IMG/VR virus record: IMGVR_UViG_3300037826_000044
Location: 1 to 33,114 of that record
Strand: one strand, 5' to 3'
Origin: a virus
DNA length: 33,114 nt
Positions 1 through 7,874 of this stretch are shown piece after piece. Below the pieces are notes generated by a model. It was not told the DNA's origin. It made no database searches and saw only the letters and a program-made list of their open reading frames with translations. The position numbers and the translations under genes are program-made. Within the stretch, counting starts at the first letter, position 1; every line of letters starts with the position of its first letter.

Positions 1-248
1 AATCAGAGTTGCACCCAACCATGAAACCCGTTGAACTGGTAGAGCGCGCCATCAATAATAGCAGCAGAGACAATGGCCTTATTATCGACTGGTTCCTCGG
101 TTCCGGCACAACCATCATCGCCGCCCACCGTACCGGACGCCGCTGCTATGGGTGCGAGATATCGCCGGAGTATTGCGAGATTATCCTACAGCGTTGTGAG
201 GCGGAAGGGTTGACGGTGGAGAAGGACGGGGCGGAGTTCTACCCATGA
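1..248 (+). CDS. Beta-class (N4/N6) DNA methyltransferase, C-terminal part
   Basis: The reading frame is open through the left edge, so only the last ~80 residues are visible. They contain the conserved HPTMKPVELV segment followed by the SAM-binding motif I, here WFLGSGTTIIAA, then GRRCYGCEI. Having motif I near the C-terminus is the arrangement of beta-class amino-methyltransferases that modify adenine N6 or cytosine N4. The catalytic DPPY/DPPW motif must lie upstream of the window. The last ~45 residues are nearly identical, also at DNA level, to the end of the next gene, so the two share a recent duplication or gene conversion. The stop overlaps the next start (ATGA), implying coupling. 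Target base and sequence cannot be told from this fragment. Confidence 0.9.
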   Translation, partial: SELHPTMKPVELVERAINNSSRDNGLIIDWFLGSGTTIIAAHRTGRRCYGCEISPEYCEIILQRCEAEGLTVEKDGAEFYP

Positions 249-1546
249 TTGAACCAATCGAAACCACACGCGGCATTGACACGCTGGCACCGCACCCGCG
301 CAACTACAACCAGCATCCGCCAGAGCAGATTGCACGTATCGCCAAAAGCCTCGTGCAGTTTGGGCAGGTACGCCCGATTGTAGTGCACGGCGATACCATC
401 ATCGCAGGCCACGGTGTGTGGATGGCGGCTGCTGCGCTGGCTGACCCTGTGGTCAATGAGGCGATGTTACGCGGATATGTGTTTGATGACACCACACATA
501 CCTATGAACAATGGTGCGAGCATAGGCATGACACATTTCAATCGTTGCGCGTCACCCAACTACCCGATGACTGGACAGAAGAGCAAGCCATGGCCTACCT
601 CGTAGCTGACAACGAGACGCGACGTGGCGCTGAACCCGACGATGCCGAACTGGCCGCGCTGCTCGACGAGTTGCAGCAGGCTGATTTTGATATCGCCGCG
701 ATGGGCTTTGACGATGCCGAGTATAGCGCGCTGTTGGATGGGTTGACGCCGGAATTGCCAGAACCCGGCAGCGGCGGCGATGAGTTTGAACCCGATGAGA
801 ATGCGCCGTGCCGCGTGCAGCCGGGTGACGTGTGGCTCATCGGTGGCGTGCATCGCCTGATTTGTGGGGACTGCACCGACCCAGCGACGGTGGATCGGCT
901 GATGCAGGGGGAGCGGGCGGATGCGGTGATATACGACCCTCCGTGGGATGCTGCCGTGTCGTATACAGCAGACACAACTAGTACTGTGCTGGCATTTTGC
1001 GATGGGCGACGCGCCGCTGATGTTATAACGCTATTTGGCTCCCCTACGTGGGTATTTGTATGGGATTGTGTAACATCGTGGTATACCCCTAATCGTCCGT
1101 TGCAACGAGGCAAATTCGCGTTTTGGTATGGGGATGTTGCAAATTACCAATTTGATGGCGCACATTACGGTGAGGTCGGTGATGAACGCATAGTACGCAA
1201 TACACGCGGAGAATATGAATTTACGCCTGATCCTCGTGGCAAGCACCTGTCTGATGTATTTGTTGCCCCAATAACCAAACTACATGCCGATGGTCGCCAT
1301 TCTCACGAAAAACCGCTGGATTGGGTGCGCATGCTGATTGCAAATTGCACTGACGGGGTGTTGTTTGACCCCTTCCTCGGCTCCGGCACAACCATCATCG
1401 CGGCACATCGCACCGGACGCCGCTGCTATGGGTGCGAGATCAGCGAGGCATACTGCGAGGTCATCTTGCAACGCTGCGAGGCGGAGGGACTTATAGTAGA
1501 GCGAGTTGCTCAGTCTTTGCAGGAGCCGAACCGTGATGCTGTGTGA
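245..1546 (+). CDS. ParB-like domain fused to beta-class DNA methyltransferase
   Basis: The 433-residue protein has two parts. Residues ~5-165 form a ParB/Srx-like domain (LAPHPRNYNQHP, then QVRPIVV, then IIAGHG), common in front of phage methyltransferases. Residues ~190-415 are the methyltransferase, with catalytic DPPW at 231-234, the HEKP segment near 354 and SAM-binding FDPFLGSGTT at 374-383. DPPW suggests an N4-cytosine or N6-adenine target. Compared with the paralogous ParB domain at 2474, it carries about 30 extra residues around 62-98, just after the GHG motif. Start ATG overlaps the previous stop. Its last 56 bases overlap, tail to tail, the radical SAM gene on the other strand. The likely role is modification of phage DNA against host restriction. 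Confidence 0.88.
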   Translation: MIEPIETTRGIDTLAPHPRNYNQHPPEQIARIAKSLVQFGQVRPIVVHGDTIIAGHGVWMAAAALADPVVNEAMLRGYVFDDTTHTYEQWCEHRHDTFQSLRVTQLPDDWTEEQAMAYLVADNETRRGAEPDDAELAALLDELQQADFDIAAMGFDDAEYSALLDGLTPELPEPGSGGDEFEPDENAPCRVQPGDVWLIGGVHRLICGDCTDPATVDRLMQGERADAVIYDPPWDAAVSYTADTTSTVLAFCDGRRAADVITLFGSPTWVFVWDCVTSWYTPNRPLQRGKFAFWYGDVANYQFDGAHYGEVGDERIVRNTRGEYEFTPDPRGKHLSDVFVAPITKLHADGRHSHEKPLDWVRMLIANCTDGVLFDPFLGSGTTIIAAHRTGRRCYGCEISEAYCEVILQRCEAEGLIVERVAQSLQEPNRDAV

Positions 1547-2333
1547 TATAGCGCGGGTTTTCGTATCCCACCGGGAGATATCCTTGCAGGTCTTTCTTGA
1601 TGTAATGCCGCACGCCAAGGCGATGGCACAAATCAAGAATGCGATGGGTGTACCTCTCCCAGTCAGTCGTTCCGGTCATCGGCAGATAGTTTGCCCTGCC
1701 GATTTTATACAGATTAACAAATTCGTGCGTATGCTCAATGATCTGCAAACTGGCCTCGGTACTCAATGTCGGCTCCAGGCTGACCCACGTGAAGATACCC
1801 GCCTTGTGGAACAGACGCAACGTATTGATGCGATCATCGGGAACTGCTGCACCGCGTTCCCATTTCTGGCTGAAATCAGCATCCAACGACGTGAGCGTGC
1901 TGGCGAACGCATCCCGCTCTGGCCTGAACAAATCAAGGTCGCGCAACGCACGACTGCCGCCCTTTGTGAGCGTGCAAATGCCCAGACCATGGGCTTGCAA
2001 CGTTTGCAGCACATGACGCGTGAGCGAGTTGTCAAATGGGTGGTAGGGGTCTGTGGTGAACGACAGCATCACCTGTTCGGTGATGTCAAGTTCCTGGTAC
2101 TTCACCGCATCCTTGCGCAACTTATCAATAAACTCGGGGCGCGGCTCCGCACCGGCGTCAAACTCGGGACGCGGCATGCGCAGCACTTTGGGCACATAGC
2201 AATAGGCGCACTGATGCCCGCATCCGCGATAGGGGTTTGTGGCCAGCCTGGAATACTCGCCAGCTTGCCCGCGTGGGGCATAGATAATCGAGCAGCCTTT
2301 GACGCTCCAGCCGTCGGGGTTCAGGGTAGGCAT
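1491..2333 (-). CDS. Radical SAM protein, SplB/COG1533-like
   Basis: The protein has about 280 residues. The cluster-binding motif CxxxCxxC is seen as RGCGHQCAYCYVP (Cys38, Cys42, Cys45), followed by a radical SAM barrel with LSFTTDPYHP, LTKGG and SLEPTLS strand segments. Proteins of this kind resemble spore photoproduct lyase and its uncharacterised relatives and cleave SAM to a 5'-deoxyadenosyl radical. I chose the ATG at 2333 because a GGAG stands just upstream; the frame could extend 11 codons further by a rare ATT. It is the only minus-strand gene in the left half, has its own likely promoter and sits between two copies of a ParB module. A part in DNA base modification or repair is possible, but the substrate is unknown. 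Confidence 0.85.
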   Translation of the reverse strand: MPTLNPDGWSVKGCSIIYAPRGQAGEYSRLATNPYRGCGHQCAYCYVPKVLRMPRPEFDAGAEPRPEFIDKLRKDAVKYQELDITEQVMLSFTTDPYHPFDNSLTRHVLQTLQAHGLGICTLTKGGSRALRDLDLFRPERDAFASTLTSLDADFSQKWERGAAVPDDRINTLRLFHKAGIFTWVSLEPTLSTEASLQIIEHTHEFVNLYKIGRANYLPMTGTTDWERYTHRILDLCHRLGVRHYIKKDLQGYLPVGYENPRYITQHHGSAPAKTEQLALL

Positions 2334-2430
2334 AACAGTCTCCGTTCTGTTGTCTCCGATAATCAATGGGGCTGCCGTTCGGAGAGTCCGGCGTTGTCAC
2401 GTGCTGATCAGGCGCGTCTAGCCCATGTCT

Positions 2431-2459
2431 ATTATAGCACGGTTTTCGGCATACCAAAG
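2431..2459 (-). promoter_or_regulatory. Putative promoter of the radical SAM gene
   Basis: On the minus strand a perfect TATAAT (+ strand ATTATA, 2431-2436) lies about 100 bases before the radical SAM start. Upstream of it, at 15-18 bases, only a weak -35 (TTTGGT/TTGGTA) can be made out, so the call rests on the -10. It would give the gene independent expression and a leader of roughly 90 bases. Confidence 0.45.
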
Positions 2460-2473
2460 GCAAGAATGGGTTA

Positions 2474-2995
2474 ATGATGACTGAACCAATCGAGACAACA
2501 CGCGGCATTGACACGCTGGCACCGCATCCGCGCAACTACAATCAGCACCCGCCAGAGCAACTTGAGCGACTGTCCGCCAGCCTGCGCCAGTTCGGGCAGG
2601 TGCGCCCGATTGTAGTGCACGGCGATACCATCATCGCAGGCCACGGCGTGTATATGGTAGCGCAGCACCTTGGCTATAGCACGCTTCGCGTCACGCAACT
2701 GCCCGACGACTGGACAGAAGAGCAGGCGCTCGCCTACCTCGTCGCCGACAACGAGACGCGACGCGGGGCTGAATCCGACGACGCCGGACTGGCAGCACTG
2801 CTCGATGAGTTGCAGCAGGCCGATTTTGATATTGCTGCGATGGGCTTTGACGATGCCGAGTATAGCGCATTGCTCGATGGGTTGACGACGCAAGAGGTTG
2901 ACGCTCCGGAAGGGTTTGGGGAATATGACGAAAACATTGAAACAGACTACTGCTGCCCGAAGTGCGGCTATGAATGGTCAGGCAAGCCAAAATAA
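2474..2995 (+). CDS. ParB-like domain protein with C-terminal zinc ribbon
   Basis: Residues ~1-140 closely repeat the ParB-like domain of the gene at 245 (IDTLAPHPRNYNQHP, RPIVVHGDTIIAGHG, LPDDWTEEQA), without the ~30-residue insertion found there. Where the paralog continues into a methyltransferase, this 173-residue protein ends with CCPKCGYEWSG, which looks like one half of a zinc ribbon. The C-terminal coding sequence overlaps the start of the C5 methyltransferase by 71 bases. It may be a stand-alone partner for that enzyme or the remnant of a methyltransferase that lost its catalytic domain. Start could be either ATG of the ATGATG pair; homology to the paralog favours the second. No strong ribosome-binding site is visible. 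Confidence 0.8.
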   Translation: MMTEPIETTRGIDTLAPHPRNYNQHPPEQLERLSASLRQFGQVRPIVVHGDTIIAGHGVYMVAQHLGYSTLRVTQLPDDWTEEQALAYLVADNETRRGAESDDAGLAALLDELQQADFDIAAMGFDDAEYSALLDGLTTQEVDAPEGFGEYDENIETDYCCPKCGYEWSGKPK

Positions 2996-3986
2996 GCCAC
3001 CGTATCGCGTGCCATCTATGGACGAAATTGCAGCCGTGCCCTGGAATGGTTACACTGCGATCTCTACATTTAGCGGGTGCGGCGGGTCGTCACTTGGCTA
3101 CAAGATGGTGGGGTTTCGGGTGTTGTGGGCTAGTGAGTTTGTGCCAGCCGCGCAAGAGGTGTATCGCCTGAACCACCCTGACACTATACTTGACACCCGT
3201 GATATACGACAGGTGCAATCATCAGAGATACTAAGTGTCATAGGAATGCAGCGTGGTGAACTCGACTTGCTTGACGGCTCGCCACCGTGTGCATCGTTCT
3301 CGACTGCGGGCAAGCGTGAGGCAGGTTGGGGGAAAGTCAAGCAGTATAGCGATGTAAGACAACGTGTTGATGACCTGTTTTTCGAGTATGCGCGTTTGTT
3401 GGAAGGATTGCAACCCCGTGTGTTTGTTGCTGAAAATGTGAGTGGACTTGTGAAAGGCTCGGCAAAAGGGTACTTCAAGTTGATACTGCAAACCCTAAAG
3501 GACTGCGGCTACAACGTCAAGGCACAGGTGCTTGACGCGCAATGGCTTGGGGTTCCACAGATGCGACAGCGCCTCATCTTTGTTGGGGTGCGGAATGATT
3601 TGGATATTGCGCCCGTGTTTCCCATGCCGCTGCCCTATCGGTATACAGTGCGTGAATGTCTTCCGCACATTCGTCGCATTCGGCTCGGCGGTCACCCTGA
3701 AAATTGGAAGGCGAGTGACAGGCCAGCAGCGACTGTTACACAATCTGACGGGGCAAGAGAGAATCTTACTGCCTATCTCAGTAGTTATATGATAGAGGAT
3801 AGTAAAAAAAATATTAGAAAATACAACATTCCAGAACTACGTTGCATCTGCGCCTTTCCTGATGATTTCCAACTTACTGGTACGTTTGCTCAGCAATGGG
3901 AGCGACTTGCTCGCGCTGTTCCGCCGGTGATGATGTCGCATATTGCCGCAACGATACGAGATGAGATATTATGCAAGATATCATAG
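2925..3986 (+). CDS. dcm: C5-cytosine DNA methyltransferase with unusual motif X (Arg for Asn)
   Basis: The 353-residue protein shows the ordered motifs of the family: I, STFSGCGGSSLGY (47-59); IV, GSPPCASFS with catalytic Cys122; VI, AENV (169-172); VIII, QMRQR (212-216); IX, RPAATVTQ (266-273); and, before motif X, FPDDF (311-315). Motif X normally reads GNAVPP; here it is ARAVPP, with Arg330 (codon 3912-3914) in the Asn place next to the cofactor sulfonium. That Asn is the residue whose change to a basic one let an engineered CpG methyltransferase (M.MpeI) use carboxy-SAM, as I recall. The next gene is CmoA-like and overlaps by 16 bases. I therefore infer a carboxymethyltransferase, not an ordinary methylase. 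The start ATG at 2925 has GGGG just before it; an ATG at 2970 is an alternative. The target-recognition region is short. Confidence 0.93.
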   Translation: MTKTLKQTTAARSAAMNGQASQNKPPYRVPSMDEIAAVPWNGYTAISTFSGCGGSSLGYKMVGFRVLWASEFVPAAQEVYRLNHPDTILDTRDIRQVQSSEILSVIGMQRGELDLLDGSPPCASFSTAGKREAGWGKVKQYSDVRQRVDDLFFEYARLLEGLQPRVFVAENVSGLVKGSAKGYFKLILQTLKDCGYNVKAQVLDAQWLGVPQMRQRLIFVGVRNDLDIAPVFPMPLPYRYTVRECLPHIRRIRLGGHPENWKASDRPAATVTQSDGARENLTAYLSSYMIEDSKKNIRKYNIPELRCICAFPDDFQLTGTFAQQWERLARAVPPVMMSHIAATIRDEILCKIS

Positions 3987-4672
3987 TTCCAAAAAGCACC
4001 TGGCAGTTTGACGAGGATGTTGCCCTTGTTTTTGATGACATGCTACAGCGCAGCATCCCGCAATATGAAGTGATGCGCACAACGGTGTATGAACTCGGTT
4101 GCCACTTTGTACAGACAGGTACACACATCGTTGACCTTGGTTGTTCACGAGGCGCCGCGCTTGCGCCGTTCGTTGCCCGCTATGATACCGATTGCTCATA
4201 TATCGGCATCGATACAAGCGCACCGATGATTGAAGCGACTCGTGAGCGGTTTGTAAATCATCCTGGCGTATCAATCCAGGATACTGATCTTCGCACGTCA
4301 TATCCTGATGTACAGGCAAGTGTTACCCTCTGCGTACTCACCTTACAGTTTGTGCCTATCGAGTATCGACAGCGAATACTCCGCAGCGTTTATCGACACA
4401 CAGCCCCCGGTGGCGCGTTGTTGCTTGTTGAAAAGGTCATGGGCGAAACTGCTGACATTGACGATGTGATGGTACGCGACTATTACACGATGAAGGCGCG
4501 TAACGGATATAGCCAGGAACAAATAGAACGCAAACGCCTAAGCCTGGAAGGTGTCCTGGTGCCTGTTACGGCCCGATGGAATGAGGCAATGCTACATAGC
4601 GCTGGCTTTCAGCAAGTCGATTGCTTCTGGCGGTGGATGAACTTTACAGGTTGGCTTGCAATTAAAGATTAG
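3971..4672 (+). CDS. cmoA: CmoA-like carboxy-S-adenosylmethionine synthase
   Basis: This 233-residue class I SAM-fold protein matches CmoA along its length: WQFDEDVALVFDDMLQRSIP near the N-terminus, VDLGCSRGAAL (motif I, 54-64), IGIDTSAPMIE (78-88), TLQFVP (124-129), PGGALLLVEK (146-155), NGYSQEQIERKR (178-189) and LHSAGF (208-213). CmoA converts SAM and prephenate to carboxy-SAM, normally for CmoB and wobble-uridine modification of tRNA. Arg189 aligns with the Arg199 of E. coli CmoA that, from memory, binds the carboxylate of the product. No CmoB is visible, and the gene overlaps the C5-cytosine methyltransferase, so the product is likely used on DNA. An alternative is a relative with a different SAM chemistry. 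No strong ribosome-binding site precedes it, so translation is probably coupled. Confidence 0.88.
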   Translation: MQDIIVPKSTWQFDEDVALVFDDMLQRSIPQYEVMRTTVYELGCHFVQTGTHIVDLGCSRGAALAPFVARYDTDCSYIGIDTSAPMIEATRERFVNHPGVSIQDTDLRTSYPDVQASVTLCVLTLQFVPIEYRQRILRSVYRHTAPGGALLLVEKVMGETADIDDVMVRDYYTMKARNGYSQEQIERKRLSLEGVLVPVTARWNEAMLHSAGFQQVDCFWRWMNFTGWLAIKD

Positions 4673-4686
4673 AACAAGGCTAGCAT

Positions 4687-5112
4687 ATGGCACGCAAACC
4701 TACCGCAGCCGAATACCAGAAGCGCATTAATGAGGTGTATCTCGCTCTCATCAATGGCAGCAGTAGGCAAGATATACATCGTTATGCATCGAAAAAATGG
4801 GGAGCCAATGATCGCAGCACTGATGCTCTCATTGCTCGTGCTCGCAAGCGGTTAGACGAGGAAGCCGCTGAATATCGCGCTACGGCAATGGCTGAACATC
4901 TCGCAGCGCGTCGGCAACTGCGTAAGCAAGCGGCACAGGATAAAGACAAGCGTTTGGTGTTGGAAGTGCTGCGAGATGAGGCAAAGCTGTTGGGATTGTA
5001 TGAACCGGAGAAGGTACAGCAAGAGCAAGATGGCAAGCAGCGAATCGAGATTGTCTATGTCAACAACCCGGACAACCAGGACAACCCGGATACACTTGAT
5101 AGTACCACATAG
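4687..5112 (+). CDS. terS: Terminase small subunit, probable
   Basis: The 141-residue protein has a helix-turn-helix-like N-terminal half (ALINGSSRQDIHRYASKKWG, then DRSTDALIARARKR), a charged, probably coiled-coil middle (AARRQLRKQAAQDKDKR) and a polar Asp/Asn-rich tail. This layout fits small terminase subunits, which bind the packaging site on phage DNA and hand it to the large subunit. The identification rests mainly on its place directly before and overlapping the large subunit gene. An AAGG lies upstream of the ATG. Confidence 0.72.
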   Translation: MARKPTAAEYQKRINEVYLALINGSSRQDIHRYASKKWGANDRSTDALIARARKRLDEEAAEYRATAMAEHLAARRQLRKQAAQDKDKRLVLEVLRDEAKLLGLYEPEKVQQEQDGKQRIEIVYVNNPDNQDNPDTLDSTT

Positions 5113-6280
5113 CGCACAGCAGCAGGTTACCAGCGAGGCTAGGCGCTACAATGTGGTGGCCTGCGGGCGGCGTTGGGGCAAAACGACGCTTGGCATTGAT
5201 CGTCTCATCCATCCTGCATTAAATGGCAAGCCGGTTGCTTATTTCATCCCGACCTACAAGATGCTGGCGGAGGTATGGCGCGAAATGTCGCATGTCCTGT
5301 CGCCAATCGTGGCGCGAGTGTCGGTACAACAAAACCGACTCGAACTGACAACTGGAGGCGTTGTGGATATGTGGAGCCTGGAACGCGAGTCGGTGCGCGG
5401 ACGTAAATATACGCGTGTGGTGATTGATGAGGCGGCTATGGTGCGCGATCTGGCAGACGCATGGCAAGCGGTCATCAGGCCAACCCTCACTGACTATCGC
5501 GGGGATGCGTGGATGCTGAGCACCCCGAGGGGTCGCAACTTTTTTTGGGAGTGTTTTCAGCGCGGAATGGGTTGTGATCCGCAATGGCGCGCCTGGCAGA
5601 TGCCCACGAGTACCAACCCGCATATCAGCCCCGAAGAGATAGAAGCCGCTCGGCAAGAATTGCCACGTGTCGTATTTGAACAAGAGTACCTTGCGCAGTT
5701 TGTGAAGAGCGATACGGCGGTTTTTGATGAGCAAGACATTGCCAATGCTGCCGACGGTGCAACAGGCGAGCAGACGCCACACCGCACGGGCGCATACCTG
5801 ACCAGTGTAGACGTTGGACGCAGGCAGGATGCGACCGTCATCAACGTGTTTGATATGGCTGTACAGCCGGTGCAGCGCGTCTATCACGAGCGGGTAGAAC
5901 GCATACCGTATCCTGTCATACAGCAGCACATAGAGCAGGTGTGGCATCGCTATGGCGGGGCGCTCGTGATTGAAAGCAACGGTATCGGCGATCCTCTGAT
6001 CGAAAATCTTGCCGTGCCTGCTGAGCCGTTTGTTACGAGTAGCAAGAGTAAGGTGCAGGCCATTCAGGCGTTGCAATTGCTCCTTGAGCAGGGCGGCCTC
6101 AAGGCCGAATGGACAGAGCAGGAACGCCGCGAACTGATGGGGTACCAGTGGGATGACCGCAACCTGGTGCAGGACTGCGTAATGAGTTTGGCGATAGGCG
6201 CGTATCATATCACAGCCGCGCCGCACGAGACGCATGTCATCAACTACACCGATGACATTCCAGGGATATCGGGGTGGTAG
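5057..6280 (+). CDS. terL: Terminase large subunit
   Basis: This is the ATP-driven packaging motor and headful or site nuclease. The Walker A motif is GRRWGKTT, preceded by the conserved VVACGRR strand; the Walker B region reads VVIDEAAMV; the coupling segment is LSTPRGRN. The C-terminal RNase H-like nuclease has its first acid in TSVDVGRRQDATV and a second in VIESNGIGD, and a late conserved block in YQWDDRNLVQDCVMSLAIGAY. The 5' end is uncertain: the ATG at 5057 gives ~407 residues but overlaps terS by 56 bases, while a TTG at 5096 would start shortly before the conserved AQQQV segment with a smaller overlap. The stop is five bases before the portal start. Confidence 0.93.
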   Translation: MSTTRTTRTTRIHLIVPHSAQQQVTSEARRYNVVACGRRWGKTTLGIDRLIHPALNGKPVAYFIPTYKMLAEVWREMSHVLSPIVARVSVQQNRLELTTGGVVDMWSLERESVRGRKYTRVVIDEAAMVRDLADAWQAVIRPTLTDYRGDAWMLSTPRGRNFFWECFQRGMGCDPQWRAWQMPTSTNPHISPEEIEAARQELPRVVFEQEYLAQFVKSDTAVFDEQDIANAADGATGEQTPHRTGAYLTSVDVGRRQDATVINVFDMAVQPVQRVYHERVERIPYPVIQQHIEQVWHRYGGALVIESNGIGDPLIENLAVPAEPFVTSSKSKVQAIQALQLLLEQGGLKAEWTEQERRELMGYQWDDRNLVQDCVMSLAIGAYHITAAPHETHVINYTDDIPGISGW

Positions 6281-6284
6281 ATTT

Positions 6285-7874
6285 ATGAGCACGCTTGTAT
6301 TACCGAACGGCACACCATATCAGCCACAACCGCAACCATCGGAGGGTGCGTATTTCGAGGCGCTGGCGCAACTCCTGGAGAGCCGTATCGGTGAGCTTGA
6401 GTTGGAGTTGTACGGCCCGGATGCGCGTTGGGAACAACTGCACGGCGGCGGCGACCAGTTCACGCGTCAATCCATCCAGGAGGTTGCGAACCTCGCTGAG
6501 GTTATGTACCTCAAAAACCCGCTTATCCAGCGCGGCATCAACATCAAAACGTACTACACCTTCGGTCAGGGCGTGCAGGTGAGCGCGCCAAATCCTGAGA
6601 TTAACGACGTCATTCAATCGTTTTGGGATGATGAGCGCAACCAGGCTGAACTGACGCGCACACAGGCGATGATGGGCAAGGATGTCGATCTCCAAGTGTC
6701 GGGTAATCTGTTCTTTGTGCTCTTCACAAACCAACGCAGCGGGCGCGTCCGGGTGCGGAGTGTACCTCTTGCCGAAATCCAGGATATTGTATGCAATCCC
6801 GACGACGCAAAAGAACCCTGGTACTATTTGCGCCGATGGACACAGATGGGCGCGCAGGGCGGGTATCGCGCTGCATACTATCCCGACTGGCGTTACACAC
6901 CGCGCACCAAACCCGATGCCTATGACGGCATCGCCATTGAATGGGATGCGCCGATCTACCACGTCAGGGTGGGGGGTATGTCCTGGTGGCAGTTTGGTCT
7001 GTCAACGGTGTATGCGCAGATCGATTGGGCACGCGCATACAAGGTGTTCCTGGAGAGCATTCACAGCTACACCCAGGCCGTGAGTCGCATAGCTGTCAAA
7101 GTTACAACTGGCGGCGGTGCCGGTGGCGTTGCAAAGGCCAAGAGTAAATTTGCCTCAACCATCAGTAGTCACGATCGACGCGAAACAAACCCGGCAGCCG
7201 CAACCGGCAGCGCGTTCATTCGGGCGAACCAGGATGCCGATTACGAGCCGTTGAATATCCGTGGATTGTCGGTTGCACCGGAGGATGGTCGTCGTTTCCT
7301 GCTGATGGTTGCAGCAGCGGCAGGCATTCCTGAGGTATTTTACGGCGATGCTGATGTTGGCAACCACGCCACGGCGAAGAGCTTGGACAGACCCACCGAA
7401 CTGATGATGCGCAACCGCCAGGAGATGTGGCGCAACGTGCTGCAAGACATCCTCGGTTACGTCGTGAAGAACGCAGTGCTGGCACCACGCGGCGCGCTGG
7501 CAGATATGGCAGATGTGGAGCGCGAACCAGACGAGGCTGATCCAGGGCAGGACACCATCACCCTGGATTGGGATACCAATCCGGACACGGGAGACCCGTA
7601 CGATAGCAGCATCGATATTGATTTCCCAGAGATCATCAACATCGATGTGAAAGAGCGTGTCGAGGCCATCACCACGGCGTATCAATCGCAGACGGTGAGC
7701 GCCCGTACGGTTGCGCGCCTGCTGCTCATTGCGCTGGGCGTCGAGGATGTGGACAAAGAACTTGACGCGATGTATCCTGACTGGGCACCGGGTGATTTTG
7801 GCGACGGCACGCCGCCGGACATGGAAGAGGTAGCACGCCGGATTGTGGAGGCGATGCGAAAGGGGGATACATAA
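6285..7874 (+). CDS. Portal protein
   Basis: The 529-residue protein has the size and sequence habit of siphovirus portals, the dodecameric ring through which DNA enters the capsid. Seen are the early helical segment NPLIQRGINIKTYYTFGQG, a wing region with FFVLFTN and VRSVPLAEIQDI, the WWQFGLSTVYAQIDWARAYK stretch, the loop GIPEVFYGDADVGNHATAKS and the acidic WDTNPDTGDPY segment before the C-terminal helices. It lies directly after TerL, as usual. The ATG at 6285 is preceded by GGGGTGG; an in-frame ATG at 6234 inside terL is less likely. Confidence 0.9.
   Translation: MSTLVLPNGTPYQPQPQPSEGAYFEALAQLLESRIGELELELYGPDARWEQLHGGGDQFTRQSIQEVANLAEVMYLKNPLIQRGINIKTYYTFGQGVQVSAPNPEINDVIQSFWDDERNQAELTRTQAMMGKDVDLQVSGNLFFVLFTNQRSGRVRVRSVPLAEIQDIVCNPDDAKEPWYYLRRWTQMGAQGGYRAAYYPDWRYTPRTKPDAYDGIAIEWDAPIYHVRVGGMSWWQFGLSTVYAQIDWARAYKVFLESIHSYTQAVSRIAVKVTTGGGAGGVAKAKSKFASTISSHDRRETNPAAATGSAFIRANQDADYEPLNIRGLSVAPEDGRRFLLMVAAAAGIPEVFYGDADVGNHATAKSLDRPTELMMRNRQEMWRNVLQDILGYVVKNAVLAPRGALADMADVEREPDEADPGQDTITLDWDTNPDTGDPYDSSIDIDFPEIINIDVKERVEAITTAYQSQTVSARTVARLLLIALGVEDVDKELDAMYPDWAPGDFGDGTPPDMEEVARRIVEAMRKGDT

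Noticed and set aside
1506-2474. 322-residue open frame on the + strand opposite the radical SAM gene
   Set aside because: It is the complement of a clear radical SAM gene with its CxxxCxxC motif and shows no family features.
5219-6313. 364-residue open frame on the minus strand opposite terL
   Set aside because: It is antisense to an unambiguous terminase with Walker motifs and breaks the operon direction.
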